A DNA stretch of 64,000 bases from Gerris lacustris. Taxonomy: Eukaryota > Arthropoda > Insecta > Hemiptera > Gerridae. The stretch spans positions 63,580,228 to 63,644,227 of the forward strand of contig OX578283.1 in the NCBI GenBank assembly GCA_951217055.1, written 5' to 3'. The position numbers and the translations under genes are program-made. Shown here in pieces: positions 35,168 to 47,530 of this stretch; the first letter of the stretch is position 1; each line of letters starts with the position of its first letter. The notes beneath the pieces are model-generated. The model was not told the DNA's origin and did not search any database. It saw only the letters and a list, made by a program, of their open reading frames with translations.

Positions 35168-35814
35168 ACTACGTCTTTATTAGCTTGCTTTCTTGTTTGT
35201 TTGTTTGTTTATTTGTCCGGTACAAATCTGGCAATCGATTTCTAACTAACTTCCCGAATAGCTAGGCATTTGAAACTTTTAGCATAGCTCAGAACACGAT
35301 GACAATGCATTATTTTAATACTTTTAGCCATCTTTCAGCAGAATTTAATTGGATTTCTGCAAATTTTGCTGTATCGTAAGTTAGTTCGGAAAAAATCCGC
35401 AAGTTATTTTATTTGTTTTGCCATATCCCATATTATCTTCATTTTGACTGGTTTCAAATTTGTGATTTTCTATTAAGAGGTAAACATTGAATGACTGCAA
35501 AACAGGAAATATATCGATTATATTATCTGTCGATTATATTATTTATATTATTTCAAATATATCGATGGCACGGTTTAGATTTGGTGTTGGGGAGATCCGT
35601 TGTACAAAGATTTGTCCTTTTATAAGTTTAAGATCAGCTCTCTAGATGGTTGTTATTTATATGTGAAGTAAATAAATTCGGAACTATTATTTTTTTCACT
35701 AACGTTATATATTATATTATAACAATAACAATTATATTATCAACATTACATGTGATTCAACAGAAAATTTAAAAACGTAGTATATAAAAAGTTCTTTTTA
35801 TCTTGAAATTTTGA
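35168..35814 (+). mobile_element. Family Q element, copy 2
   Basis: Full set of Q landmarks in order, from 'ttattagcttgctttcttg' and (GTTT)n to 'aagttctttttatcttgaaa'. A 16-bp word (atcgattatattatct) is locally duplicated near 35515-35550. Confidence 0.8.
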
Positions 35815-36029
35815 TGTTATCATTCCTTTCTCTAACACTTTAATTATTATTTCTTATAAATTGTTATGATATAGCTGATAAGAGAAAAAAAAATCTTAAA
35901 TACGGGTTTAATAAGTATATTTTATGTTGGAAACTAGCATATGTATAGTACACTTAATAAGTATTGATTAATATCAGGGTAACAATTAGCTTGCCCGCTT
36001 CCTAGCATACAAATTCAAAAAAATTAACA

Positions 36030-37255
36030 GGTCAAGTGTGTGCTAGTCAGCACACAGCCAGGGTCCTTAGGCAACCCTGTATAGTTTAAGTAGTACCCTA
36101 TTGATGGTGTTTTTTAAAATGCGAAAAAGCTTACTTTGAACTATCCTATGGGTCTGATATTCTCAAAACACATAAACAAACTTCTGATAAAGTATTTTTT
36201 TTGCCACTGAACCGGACTACAACCATATAAATACATCGAAAAGACCATAGTTATAAAAAAAAAACCGTATTTTGTCAATAAAAAATTAAATAATATTTTT
36301 TTTCGAAATTTCCAAAAAGTGCTATCTTTACTTTTGGTCGAAGAATGTTCAGGAATTTTTTCAGATTTTTTGCACTCCACATAAGCGAGATAGAGTGGGG
36401 CAGTGGCGCACCCAGGGGGGGGCACGTGCCCCCCCAAAGCCAGACCTAAAATTTAAGTATGCAATTCCGCAGCACGTGTTAAAGTAATAGTGTTGTGATA
36501 GTCAATAAATAAATAAATAAATATGTAATTATATACCTAGTTCAGACCGACATTTGTTATTTTGGCGTTTAAAAAGACCCCCCCCCCCAAGCCAACACGT
36601 AAAATTTAAGTATGCAATTTCGCAGCACATGTTAAAGTAATAGTGAAAAAAATAAATAAGTAATTATATACCTAGTTCAGACCGACATATTTTTTTTGGC
36701 GTTTATAAAGACTATTTTGTGTAATTATTGACTGGACTATTATATACCCTACTATGTTTATTTTTAACCTAATACTGTCAGCTAATTTCTGTTAAACTCA
36801 AAACATTTGGCGTTCGTTTTTTTTTTTTTTTTTGTTAATTCACCATAACTAAAATATTTTTAAAATGTACCAATTTATTTTTCAGGCTACTAAAATAAAA
36901 AATTAACCTATTATATAATGTACAACTATTAATAATATAATATTATTAGTATGTATATAATTTTGTTTAAATAAAATACTCCGGTCTTCATGTCCCGTTC
37001 ATAAAAAACTTAAATTTATTTGTATATAATAACATTTTAGATGCTCTTAGAATAGGCTAAAAAGACGTTTTCAAGTAACGTAAACTATACAAATTTTCGC
37101 TATATTTTTAAAATATGTGGGTAGGTACAAGACACATACATGCCAAATTTCAAAGTGATCGGACGAAAGGTGTAGCCGTGAGAACAGGCGAGCGGACGGA
37201 CCGACAGACACACGCAGGAAAATATAAGGGTCGTTGGTTTCGCCTACGGACCCTA
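36030..37255 (+). mobile_element. Family P element, copy 3, split by an insertion
   Basis: The left part, 36030-36395, runs from hairpin GTGTGCT-AGTC-AGCACAC to 'gagatagagtgggg'. The right part, 37083-37255, runs from 'cgctatatttttaaaat' to 'cgcctacggaccct'. Compared with copies 1 and 2, about 170 bp between them is replaced by the segment at 36396-37082. Confidence 0.75.
36396..37082 (+). mobile_element. Inserted segment with CAGTGGCG end and internal duplication
   Basis: Starts GCAGTGGCGCACCCAGGGGG, a hAT-style terminus, near 36399. Inside, 'aaaatttaagtatgcaatt', 'cgcagcac-tgttaaagtaa' and 'ttatatacctagttcagacc' occur twice, at about 36447 and 36600. No matching inverted end is seen before 37082, so it is truncated or rearranged. 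Confidence 0.5.
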
Positions 37256-37385
37256 ATAAGACCTCATCAAGAAATTAATTTCAGCTTTAAATTTGGGAGA
37301 GCTTTATAACATAAAGTTTTATTAACTCTGCTCAGTTCGGGTGTGGCTGGGCTCAAAAGAAAAATGTTTAGAGGTGAGGTAGATT

Positions 37386-37597
37386 GCAAAAAATACGTGT
37401 GGTGTCGCGGGGCACCCGGTAGGAACAAAGTTCCTTACATTTTTCATTAAATATAAATTATAAAATCACTCTGCTAAGTACGTATACATTGCTAACTACT
37501 TATACATGGCGGAGTTAGAAAAGAGACAAAATTAAAAGTAACGAACTGTTTGTACCTAGCAGAGTTAAGGCAAAATTAAAAGAAAATCATTATTGAA
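37386..37597 (-). repeat. Family E end fragment
   Basis: 'aatacgtgtggtgtcgcggg', the hairpin 'ggaacaaagttcc', 'gtatacat' and 'cggagttagaaaagagacaa' match 26008-26200. Truncated against the family P copy that follows. Confidence 0.7.
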
Positions 37598-37599
37598 AT

Positions 37600-38103
37600 A
37601 TCTGAAAAAATTCCTGAACATTCTTCGACCAAAAGTAAAGATACCACAATTTGGAAATTTCTAAAAAAATATTATTTTATTTTTTATTTTTATTTTTTTT
37701 ATTTTTATTTTTATTTTTTTTTTGTCTTTGGGCAATTGCCCTTACAAAGATTCCGTTTTTCTTTTTAACAGAGGGTTAACAAATTTATAGCTGTGATTAG
37801 TTTGAAGAGTAAAAAAGTAAGTATTACATTATAACTTATTATTTTATTTTTTATTGACAAAATACGCTTTTTTTTATAATTATGGTCTTTTAAATGTATT
37901 TATTTTGTTGTGGTCCGGTTCAGTGGCAAAAAAATACTACATTGGAATTTTGTTTATGTGTTTTGACAATATCAGATCCATAGGATAGTTCAAAGTAAGC
38001 TTTTTAGCATTTTAAAAAACACCATCAATAGGGTACTACATAAATTATACAGTGTGGCCTACGGACCCTCGCTGTGTACTGACCAGCACACACTTGACCT
38101 GTT
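37600..38103 (-). mobile_element. Family P element, copy 4, truncated and carrying a retroposon
   Basis: Matches P from 'tctgaaaaaattcctgaaca' to the outer hairpin end 'cacacacttgacctg'. It lacks the 'cgcaggaaaatataaggg' end. Interrupted by the insertion at 37689-37836. Confidence 0.75.
37689..37836 (-). mobile_element. Small retroposon with 19-bp target-site duplication
   Basis: TATTATTTTATTTTTTATT stands at 37670-37688 and again at 37837-37855, and the family P sequence continues across it. The plus-strand left end is (TTTTA)n, the A-rich tail of a minus-strand insertion. The body contains the palindrome 'gggcaattgccc'. Family not recognised. Confidence 0.75.
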
Positions 38104-38149
38104 TATTATATTTCATTTTATGTCGGTAGTTTTCGCAGAGCGAAACATG

Positions 38150-38235
38150 AAAATGTCTTACTGTCTTGCGGATGTTCTTCAGAACGAGGACATTGCTTCC
38201 GTGACCTTCGGGAAGTTCGGAAGCAAGACTTATTG
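38150..38235 (+). repeat. Family T scrap
   Basis: 'gttcttcagaacga', 'cttccgtgaccttcgg-aag' and 'ttcggaagcaa' match 1269-1320. Confidence 0.5.
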
Positions 38236-38239
38236 AAAA

Positions 38240-39650
38240 CGGCTCCGAAGATTTTGCACAAAAAAATCGGAAATATACCCCAATTAAATACGAATCTAAC
38301 CATATAAGTCAATTGCCGGGAGTCATCTGAGAAACTATAGCTTTAACGCAGACAGTGAGAGGTCGGGATCGATTCCCCACGGGTACGAAGTTATTTTTAG
38401 GGTAAATTTTGATTAAATAATTAAATTTAACTACTAAAACTAAACACAACTAATAAATTGAAAACACTGGACTAATAATTATATACCCGACTATCAGAAA
38501 GTTAGTCTGAGTTTCCTTGGACCGATTTTTACTTGTATATATTTTTATTTTATTTTAATTTTTACTTAAGAAAAAAACAAGGAATAAATAAACTGAACTT
38601 AATATTTATAAAGAAAACAGAGTTGTAAAAGACAATAACTGGAATGAAAATAAAAGAAAAGAAAAATAGTTTATAAAGGGATTTAATTGTTTATATTTAT
38701 CGTATTCAAGTTTTAAGATGGAAATTCTTTTTTACAAAAATATTAAGAAAGAAGTGAAAAATCTTAACTGGAAATCTCTTAAGAGGCTTTTCGACAGTTT
38801 TCAATATTATTATTTTTCACTTTAACACTTTTTTATTATTGCTCTTTTTATTAAGAGTTTAATTTCCGTTTTTACATTGACATTTTTTTTTTTACCTTTC
38901 TTCCTCCTTCATCTTTTGTCCAATTGTTTTTTTTTCTTTAAGAAAAAAGGTGTTATTTTTGTAATTTCTTTAAAGATGAAAAAGAAGTTGCCTTTTTCTT
39001 ATTTTTTGTTTTGTTTTAAATTAAAAGCAATTAATTTAGTTGAAGATTTTAGATTAAACATAACAGAAAAAATATATACAAAACAAAAAAAATTATTTTA
39101 TAATTGCTTGTGAAAAGGAATGCAATTAAAAAAATGTTTTAAATTATGTTGAAAATCGGTGTCTAATCTTAATTATTAATCTTTAATTAATAAAAAATAA
39201 AAAAATATAATAATATGTATTCAAATAAACTGTATTTTCATTTATTTATCATGCCGATCATGAATGAACTTAAGTTATATTATAAAATGTCCATGCTTCA
39301 CTACGGATTATTGTATTTACTAGTGCGATGTGGTGCATAAAAACCTTAGCTTTTATATCGGCCATAATTGTTTTCAATATGGCAAACAGGATTTTTTTTT
39401 TGGGAAAACTTACATATTTCTAATCTACTTGAAAAAGCTTAAAAGTTATATTTTATGTATAACATTTATACAAGCATAAACTTTTCTTTTGACACAGTCA
39501 TTTCAACCAGACTTGTTTCACAATGCCGGCAAAAAAAATGAACATTTTGTAAATATAATTATTTAATCTTTTGCTATATTTTCAAGATCTTTAAAACAAA
39601 ATTTAACATATCGTACTGTCTGAAAACATTGTTTTCCTTGTGTTTAATCG
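38240..39650. other. Unassigned AT-rich sequence
   Basis: No exon or repeat boundary recognised; long T- and A-rich tracts. Confidence 0.4.
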
Positions 39651-39659
39651 TCTGCCATA

Positions 39660-40135
39660 TTGATCGCCATCTTGAAAATATAAAAGGTGAAATTTTAATA
39701 ATTACATATTCTTTTCCTTATCTTAATTACCTTTAAATCAATGTACAACATGGCATGCTGAATAAAACCTTTTTTAGTTGTCTGCCACCATCACCCGCCA
39801 TATTGGAAATATTAAGTGTGAAATTTTCAAAAATTATACAAGTGTCACATATGCTGAGATGTGTCTCTGTACCGGATTTCGTTTAAATCGATACATTTTT
39901 ACGCCAGTTATCGGTACATAAACACACAAACTTGACAAAAGTGTCTGAAATTATGAAATCCGTCTGAGACAACTCAGTTAGTTTAAAGCTCCACGCGTCT
40001 CCACAGACGACAGACAGACAGACATCATCAGAAAAATTACTTTTTTGGAGTCAGGGGACCTCAATCCATAAAAATCTCTATATCGAATTTTCGTGCCATC
40101 ACAATACTTCCTCTTTATATGAGAAAGTAAATAAT
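39660..40135 (+). mobile_element. Family R element copy
   Basis: Ends with the hairpin-bearing 'ctctttatatgagaaagta' of 8255-8478 and shares its 'gacgacagacagac', 'acttttttggagtcagggga' and 'ccatcacaatactt' blocks. Further 5' it has 'gccatattg-aaat' modules, twice. The left end is not defined. Confidence 0.6.
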
Positions 40136-40167
40136 TACTATATGATCATTCAATAATATATTTTAAT

Positions 40168-40795
40168 TAGTACGTTTTTATTAGCTTGCTTTCTTGTTTG
40201 TTTGTTTGTTTGTGTACAAATCTGGCAATCGATATCTAACTAGCATCCCGAATAGCTAGACATTTGAAACTTTTAGCATAGCTCAGAACACGATGACAAT
40301 GCATTATTTTAATAGTTTTAGCCATCTTTCAGCAGAATTTAATTGGTTTTCAGCAAATTTTGCTGTACGGAAAGTTAATTCGTAAAAAATCCGCAAGTTA
40401 TTTTATTTGTTTTCCATGTCCCATATTTACGCAATCTTTATTTTGACGGGTCTCAAATTTGTGATAGATAAACATTGAATGACAGCAGAACAGGAAATAT
40501 ATCGATTATATTATTTATCGATTATATTATTCCAAATATATCGATGACACGCTTTAGATTTGGTGTTGGGGAGATCCGATCCGAGATTGTACAAAGATTT
40601 GTCCTTTTATAGGTTTAAGATCAGCTCTCTAGATGGTTGTCATTTATGTGAAGTAAATAAATTCAGAACTTTTTTTTTATTCACTAACATTATATATTAT
40701 ATAACAATAACAATTATATTATCAACATACCATGCGATTCAACAGAAAATTTGAAAACGTAGTGTATAAAAAGTTCTTTTTATCTTGAAATTATT
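40168..40795 (+). mobile_element. Family Q element, copy 3
   Basis: Full set of Q landmarks, with a small local duplication ('gatccgatccgag') near 40573. Direct orientation relative to copy 2, 5.0 kb away. Confidence 0.8.
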
Positions 40796-43200
40796 TTTAA
40801 TTTAATTTATTTTTTTTCATGACGGAAGTTTATAGACCTATCAGTTAAATAAATTCATCAAATTGAGGGAAGTAAGTTTAAAGGTTTTTGCAGAAATTAT
40901 ATATATATATAGTACTCTGCCTTTATGAGCGAGAGCTCTGATTTATAAATATTTAATGTCTATATCTTTGACTTTTATTTGTAACTAAACCTTTAGAATA
41001 TCAAATCGTTGTATCTAATAAACTACGCTCTACATTTAAAACAGCACTCCTAGTTTATTTGTAAACGAAATGTATTTAAAATATACATTTAGATCTCCCA
41101 ACAAGATCTAGACTAAAAGCTATAAGAATTTGAATTATACGTTTTATTATATTTGTGTTGAAAATATTAAAAATCAAGCACAGCTTAAAATAAATAAATA
41201 AAATAAACATTCAAGCTCTGTGCCATAACGAAAAAGAATCAGAAAGTAATAATTTTAGTTTACATTCAAACCACACAAATAAACTGATGAGTTGGCCTTT
41301 ATGTGTGCTTAAAAAAATTAAATAATAGTTGATTTCTAATATAAGTCTTTTAGTCTTTCACGATTTTTATGTCTGAATTACGAGTTATTTTCTTACTATC
41401 CATCGTTTGCATAAAGATATACATTGTCATTAAAGATAGAGTAATGTTATGACAAAATGGCTGATGGATTCACTTAACTTCCTCAAACCCCTAGGGTTCA
41501 TTATTAATGCACTACTTGGGTAGAGAAGAGTAGATTATTTGAAATTGTACACGTGTTTACTGTATTGCTAATTAATTGCAAATTAGGATAGGGTTCTGGG
41601 GGACGAGGAGAGTGGATATAGGGAGGACTTGAAGAGGAATACTAGAGACGGTCCCGGGTGATAGCTTGCATACCCTGCGGAACTCCCTCATGTTGTGACA
41701 AGCAAGGGAAAGCTTGCTACTCCCCTTTCCTAACCTTTGGATGCTTGTGTTGATTCCACTACACCCTGGTAAAGACCAAGTTCATGAATGAAAGCAGGCA
41801 ATGAGGGGGGGGGGGGGGGGGGGAGTTGATTTGGACAAGCATGCAGTGCTGAATATTCATTGCAACCAGTTCTGATGTAAACTTACTCCCTTTGCATGTT
41901 CGCTTCAATGAATATGTGAAGTGTACGGACATGAAACATTGCATTTCGTTGCAGGAACCTTTTTTTATTTATTTATAAAAGAGTTTAAACATGGTCATTC
42001 TAAAACTTCTGTATTTTATTGCATACGTTTAAACGGTTAAGAGTCTCTTCAAACCCCCACATAAATAAATAAATAAATAATACACAAAGGACGTTATTGT
42101 TATTGTAGAGTTCCCCCACTTTGATACATTTTTGTTCAATGCAGTCTATAAAATTCTTTAATCCATTTCTTTTAACATTTTTGCTCTCTTAAAAAAATCA
42201 TTCTATCTCCAAAAGCATATATACATTGGCACGCGCAAGTCAACAAATTTTGATGTCGTTTCCGCGATTCAGAGATACAATATTTTGAACCAAAGTGAGT
42301 GTTAAAGTATTATCTACCTGAATGTTTGATCAAATCATCATTAGATTTCTCATATTTTAGAACTTTTTTCTTTCTTCTTAGAAATTTGGAGACAATATCG
42401 GTACTTCTTTAGATGGTTACTCACCTGTACTGTTTTAGATGTAAATAACTTTGACAACATAACAATTAAGACAAAGGGATGTTTGTCCAATATACCTTGG
42501 GACAAAGGAATATCACACTTCTGTTTTAATAAGGGGAATAAAAGTCTAACTAGGTGTCCAATGCAATTGTCTCCTTGCAATATTGAGCTAGTCGTACATT
42601 TTTATCATAAACATAAATATTTTTAAGCTGAAATTGGGTCAAAAATAGTAATATTTCTAATTTTTAATTAAAAAGCATTTTTATTTACTGTTTTTCTATT
42701 TACCCCCCCCCCCCCCCCCCCCCCCCTTAAATGAAAATATGACACAAATGAACATAACAACAATAACTGTACTCTTAAAGAGCTTTCCAACGACATGCAT
42801 CATGAAGGCCATACTATTTTAACTTTTGTACCCCGTACCTCGTACGCCTGTGTACCAATTTGGACCATACCCTCCTCTTTACCTTTAACCTTCCTTTTAG
42901 ATTTATACCTTTCTGTGGTTGGTCACTAAGACCGTATTTTTGTGCGGATCGATTCAGCCGTTCAGGAGGAGTATGTGTCCAACCAAATGCAAAGTGTAGT
43001 ATAAGAGCTTCCCTTCTCTCAGCTCAAAGAAGATCGTCTCGTACACCTTCTTCAGATTGTTACTTCCTTCTGTTTTTTTACAAGGGGAGTAACAGTTTAA
43101 AGAATTGTCACAATATCTCCGTTGAAGACATGAGAATGCGTAGCACTGCTTTGTATCGATACTTTAATTCAACTTATAAATAACCTAAAACTGTTAATAA
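40796..43200. other. Unassigned sequence with two extreme homopolymers
   Basis: 19 G at 41805-41823 and 24 C at 42703-42726; (ATAA)n at 42060-42080. The 107-codon frame at 42860-43183 has no family motif and no splice support. Confidence 0.4.
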
Positions 43201-43619
43201 GTTAGATTTGAACTTAATGTAATGGAATGGCGTACAAGAAATAAAACGAGATGGTGGACAAGAATTCTAGACAAAGTTATAATAGAGTTGAAGATGTGTA
43301 ATAGGAAGAGTCACAGGTCACATAGCAAGAACAAAAGGATCAGGGAATAAACCCAGATAGAACGGCTTAGAACTTAGTATCAGAATGGTAGGAGCAGGAC
43401 ACAATAGGAAAGGTAGCTCCTCAACTTGATAGAATGAACGGGAGGTAATTTAGAGAACAAGATGAAACTTATTCTAAAGCATATCAGCCAGAGGACCAAT
43501 CTAAATTTATATTAGTTTGGCAAGGTCCAAGAATTCAATCCTATAATTTCTATTTAATAATTTAATTTATCTTATATATTAAATATAAATATATGTATTA
43601 AATTATTAATATTTTGAAT
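43201..43619. other. Unassigned sequence before the LINE
   Basis: Nothing confidently recognised. Confidence 0.35.
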
Positions 43620-43635
43620 AAATAAATGAGTAAAA
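43620..43635. repeat. Target-site duplication, left copy
   Basis: AAATAAATGAGTAAAA, repeated at 44394-44409 on the other side of the LINE. Confidence 0.8.
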
Positions 43636-44109
43636 ACTGCAGACTTGCTAGCGAAACAAGCTATAAATGACGGACAGCCAGTGGAGACAGAAATCACTCC
43701 TAGGGACTTTGACCATTATGTTAGGACAAAAATCTACAAAAAATGGCAACAGACTTGGACGGGCACCACTAACAACAAACTGAGATGTATAAAACCTCTA
43801 ATAGGCAACTGGACCTCCTCATATAGAAAAAACAGACAGGAAGAGACGGTACTTTGCAGACTGAGAATAGGACACACCAGACTAACTCACAGTTATTTGT
43901 TTACAAGAGATAAGGAACGACCGCGATGCAGATTATGTGACGATACCTTGACTGTACCTCATCTACTGACTGACTGCCACCGCCTAGATACACTTAGAAA
44001 CTTACACAACTTACCTGACAATTTACCAGAGACCTTAGCTGACAACCAGACTACGCTTACTAGACTGATAAGCTACCTACAGGACGCCGACTTCTATTGT
44101 GACATTTAA
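43636..44109 (+). pseudogene. C-terminal fragment of a LINE reverse-transcriptase ORF
   Basis: About 157 open codons run from the truncation point to a stop at 44107-44109. There is no true start codon: the frame is already open at the insertion boundary and the first long-frame codon is TTG. RIGHTRLTHSYL (about residues 74-85 counted from that TTG) and a Cys-x2-Cys-x7-His-x4-Cys motif (C95, C98, H106, C111) are characteristic of the region after the RNase H domain in Jockey/I-type LINEs. Endonuclease, reverse transcriptase and RNase H are absent, so it cannot mobilise itself. The uninterrupted frame suggests a fairly recent insertion. Confidence 0.88.
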
Positions 44110-44393
44110 TTATCATACTTCTATCTTGTTTTACTTTGTAATATTATTTATTTATTTATTTATTATTTATTCATTTTTTGTGTATTTATTTATTTATTTT
44201 TATTTATTTTTTTTTTTATTTATTTATTTTTTTATTTTTTTTTTTTTACTGCTAGTTAATTATTTCAAGAATAGGTAATGCAGGATTGTAATTGGTAATA
44301 GTTGTACTTATAAATTATACCATGTACTTGTAACTAACTATTGTATAGGTGCTTTAACCCAGTAGTCATGCACCTAAAACAACTAAATAAATA
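43636..44393 (+). mobile_element. 5'-truncated LINE insertion (Jockey/I-like group)
   Basis: A 758-bp retroposon keeping only the last coding part, a T-rich 3' UTR (44110-44380) and an AAATAAATAAAATAAA tail. Flanked by the 16-bp direct repeats at 43620-43635 and 44394-44409. The truncated 5' end, A-rich 3' tail and long direct repeats are the signature of target-primed reverse transcription. Sense orientation to the host gene. Confidence 0.9.
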
Positions 44394-44409
44394 AAATAAA
44401 TGAGTAAAA
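44394..44409. repeat. Target-site duplication, right copy
   Basis: Second copy of the 16-bp repeat; it merges with the A-rich tail, so its left edge is uncertain by a few bases. Confidence 0.75.
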
Positions 44410-44494
44410 TTTGAATTAGACATTATAATTATAAGAGTTGAAAGTGGAAAGTGGCAAAAAAAGTTATTTAACCTAGTCTAAAGTCAGTGAAGGA

Positions 44495-44672
44495 CATTGG
44501 AAGCCCCCGCAAGAACTTTGGGAGGGGGCCCCCCCGAAAAATAAAATTGACTAGCAAAAAAAAGGGGGGCCGTTGACAATTTTATAGAAGTTTAATATTG
44601 CAAGCGTAAGATTATTAGGGGCCCCCCCTCGCAATGCGGGCCCTTGCTGGCCCATAGTTACGCCACTGTCTA
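44495..44672. mobile_element. hAT-like terminal fragment
   Basis: Ends 'ggcccatagttacgccactg' at 44649-44668, a typical hAT inverted terminus (CAGTGGCGTAACTATGGGCC in reverse). C- and G-rich tracts (ggaggggg-ccccccc) lie inside. The opposite end is not intact. Confidence 0.55.
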
Positions 44673-44679
44673 TAGTGAA

Positions 44680-45700
44680 TACTTCTATAGTGAAGAAGGC
44701 TTTATGGATTATATTATAATAATAATTAATTATTATAATAATTTTCTTTTTTTCGTATTTCAGAATAGGTAAATTTGGTCTTTCGGTCGATCTTCACCTC
44801 GTGGTCGTCCTTCCCGACATTTTGCTAGGAGTACTGGGGGTACCTATGTCTATAGGCAACATTCTTCTTGGAAGAATCATGATATATCTCGGTTCACGTA
44901 TGCCGAGATATTATGTTATGAATGGTATTCTTAAGTCCTAGCACTTAATGTCTGACATTGTTGTAAGTCAACATCGTGACGACAGTTAGACGGTTATTTC
45001 TACCAATATAAACTTTATACTAATCTAGGCTTCACCACGAGCTCCGGTAGGTGGGGCTCATTCTAGTTATTAGTGGCTATGTTTACTATTGTCATGTAGG
45101 CATAGCAATTAAATTAAATGCCTAAAAAGTTTTCTTTCGGCCTAATTTTTTTTGGCCTAATACATTTTGGTTCCAAATAACTTTGGTTCTACTTAAAATT
45201 TTTCGATGAAACCAAGCCTACAACATGTGCAACGTGTTTGCACTCAACTCTGAAAAAAAAAATGATTTCTTTTAGCCAGTTTTACGTCATTAAGTTTTGG
45301 CCTATAAGTGAATTCCAATCTATATAGTATTATATCATATTTTGTATTGTTAAAAATTTGTTTAAATTGTTAAATTGTTGTTAAAATTTGATATCGTTAA
45401 ATTTCCGTGACTATGGTACCTACGGTAGAATATTGTAAAATATTGTAAATATTGGTATGTTAAATATTGTACTATAAATGAAAAGCTATCGACCTCCTAT
45501 AAAATCCTAACTTCCTGGCACGATATTCTTTGAAAGCGTCACATATTTTCATGTTGTTTTTTGGGCGAGGGAAATTTCTTGTGTACCCTAGAGCTAAAAC
45601 ATACCAACGTTAAAAAAACAACTAAAATTTAATATTTACTTTTACCACAAATATATTATTCTTTACTATTTGTTTGTCAAACAGTCTATTATTGGAAATA
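44680..45700. other. Unassigned AT-rich sequence
   Basis: Nothing recognised. Confidence 0.4.
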
Positions 45701-45703
45701 GGT

Positions 45704-46732
45704 AAGTTCCTTTGGCACGTTCTGGAGCCCTGGAGTGAATCCGAAAAAAACGACCAAAATCACCGTCACGAAATCTACCCATGACGATAACTTGAGTAAA
45801 AGATCACCGAGTTAGTTGAAATTTTGGTACATATGTTTATTTTACCAATGCCCAGGCAGAGTTCGTTGGAAAACGATATCCTCCCAAGCGTTCACGCGCA
45901 ACGCTCGCGTAAACGTAAGCTTCAAAAAGACGGGAAAAATTTTATTAAGGAAGCCTGTTCCTTGCCTTGTTTTGTTTATTTTGTTGTCAAAATGTCACTT
46001 GGTTTTGTAAATATAGAAAATATAATTACGGTCTTGTTAAAAGTAAAATTAATCTGTGCTGACGCTTTTTTCAATATATTAGGTATATTATTTTAATACT
46101 GCGTACTTAAGAAAAAATTCTAACTTCATCTATTTAATGAGACAAACAACTTTTTTAAATATTTTTTTTAGTTAATAGAACACCTACACTGTTATGAAGT
46201 GACAAAGAGCGCTAAATTTATTAAAGTGGACCGAAACGTTTAAAATAAAGAAAACAACGTTTTTAACAATACCTTCCGTTCTATCGTATAACGATTTTAA
46301 TAAAACTTCTTACACATTGTCTAAAGTACAATTGAAACAGGCATGTAAAATTTCAACCTTATACAAGCAGAAGCTTTAGAGTAGGGAAGAAATATATTTT
46401 AAATTAATAGGCCCGGTAGGTTGAAAACAGTCCTATTTCAATCCAACATCCTTTAACAAACATACTCTTTGACTATAAACTCATCATGATCAACTTTTTT
46501 CTTATATTTCAATATATATATATTTATAGTAAGACGCTTGCTTTAATGATAGAAATCACTAGGTACAAACAGTTGGTTACTTTTAATTTTGTCTCTTTTC
46601 TAACTCTGCCATGTATAAGCAGTTAGCAATGTATACGTACTTAGCAGTGTGATTTTATAATTTATATTTAATGAAAAATGTAAGGAACTTCGTTCCTACC
46701 GGGTGTCCCGCGTCACCACACGTATTTTTATC
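45704..46732 (+). mobile_element. Family E element, fullest copy
   Basis: Runs from 'ggcacgttctggagcc' to 'aaggaacttcgttcctacc', then 'gggtgtcccgcgtcaccaca'. Collinear in reverse with 26008-26905 throughout. The short frames inside (for example 45816-46096) are repeat sequence. Confidence 0.78.
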
Positions 46733-46734
46733 TG

Positions 46735-47530
46735 ATATTAACTTCTGATTTAAACAATCAATATAGATCGTCAAGAACATAACCGAACAAAAAAAACCCA
46801 ATTTATTTCATAAAAGATAACAAATTATACGCACTGTAAGATTCCATAAAGTTGGGTTATAAAAAGGGAGGGGGAAGGGTTACTTCTCAAACCTTTTCCC
46901 CGACCCTACAATTATTCCATTCTATCTTTTAATACCTATTAAAACATAATTTTAAAGGGCGAGGTTTCTTAAGGGAAAGGATGGAAAGCAAGGGTAAAGA
47001 TTCAAGTTTTAAATAAAATTGGCTCTCTCCAGAACTAATTTCACAAAGTCCTGACTCTTGACGCCATTACTCAGATCTTATTCCGCCCCCATCTTTTTTC
47101 ATTCTTAACATTATTCGTAAAATTGAAGTTGTGAAGTTAAAAACTCGTGGACTCATCATTTTAGGTCTTAAGGAAGATGCTGCGAGTTTTCCAGACGATG
47201 AAAAGTAAAAAACCCTTCCATATTTCTTCACTCAAAAATTAATGAGGACCCAAAGAAATAACCTCACCATACTTTTTGGCCATGGTATTTTTTAAAATTA
47301 ACCTCAAGGTATATATAAGACTAATTTATTGCCAATTATTTCTTTCGCTAAAAACTTCTCTTCTTTTATAGAAAAAGTCCTTTCATTTCTCTCACAGTGA
47401 CTGTTTTAGGTAATTTCTTCATTTTATTAATCTAATATCTTTTTCTTTTCCTTTTTTTTTTACGTTAATTTAATCTAAAGTTGGATGGAACGACCTAACT
47501 TTTATAGAAATCGGTTAATACTTAACGTAA
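46735..47530. other. Unassigned sequence
   Basis: Nothing recognised. Confidence 0.4.

Noticed and set aside
42860..43183. 107-codon protein gene
   Set aside because: No recognisable domain, no splice context, no second copy; likely chance.
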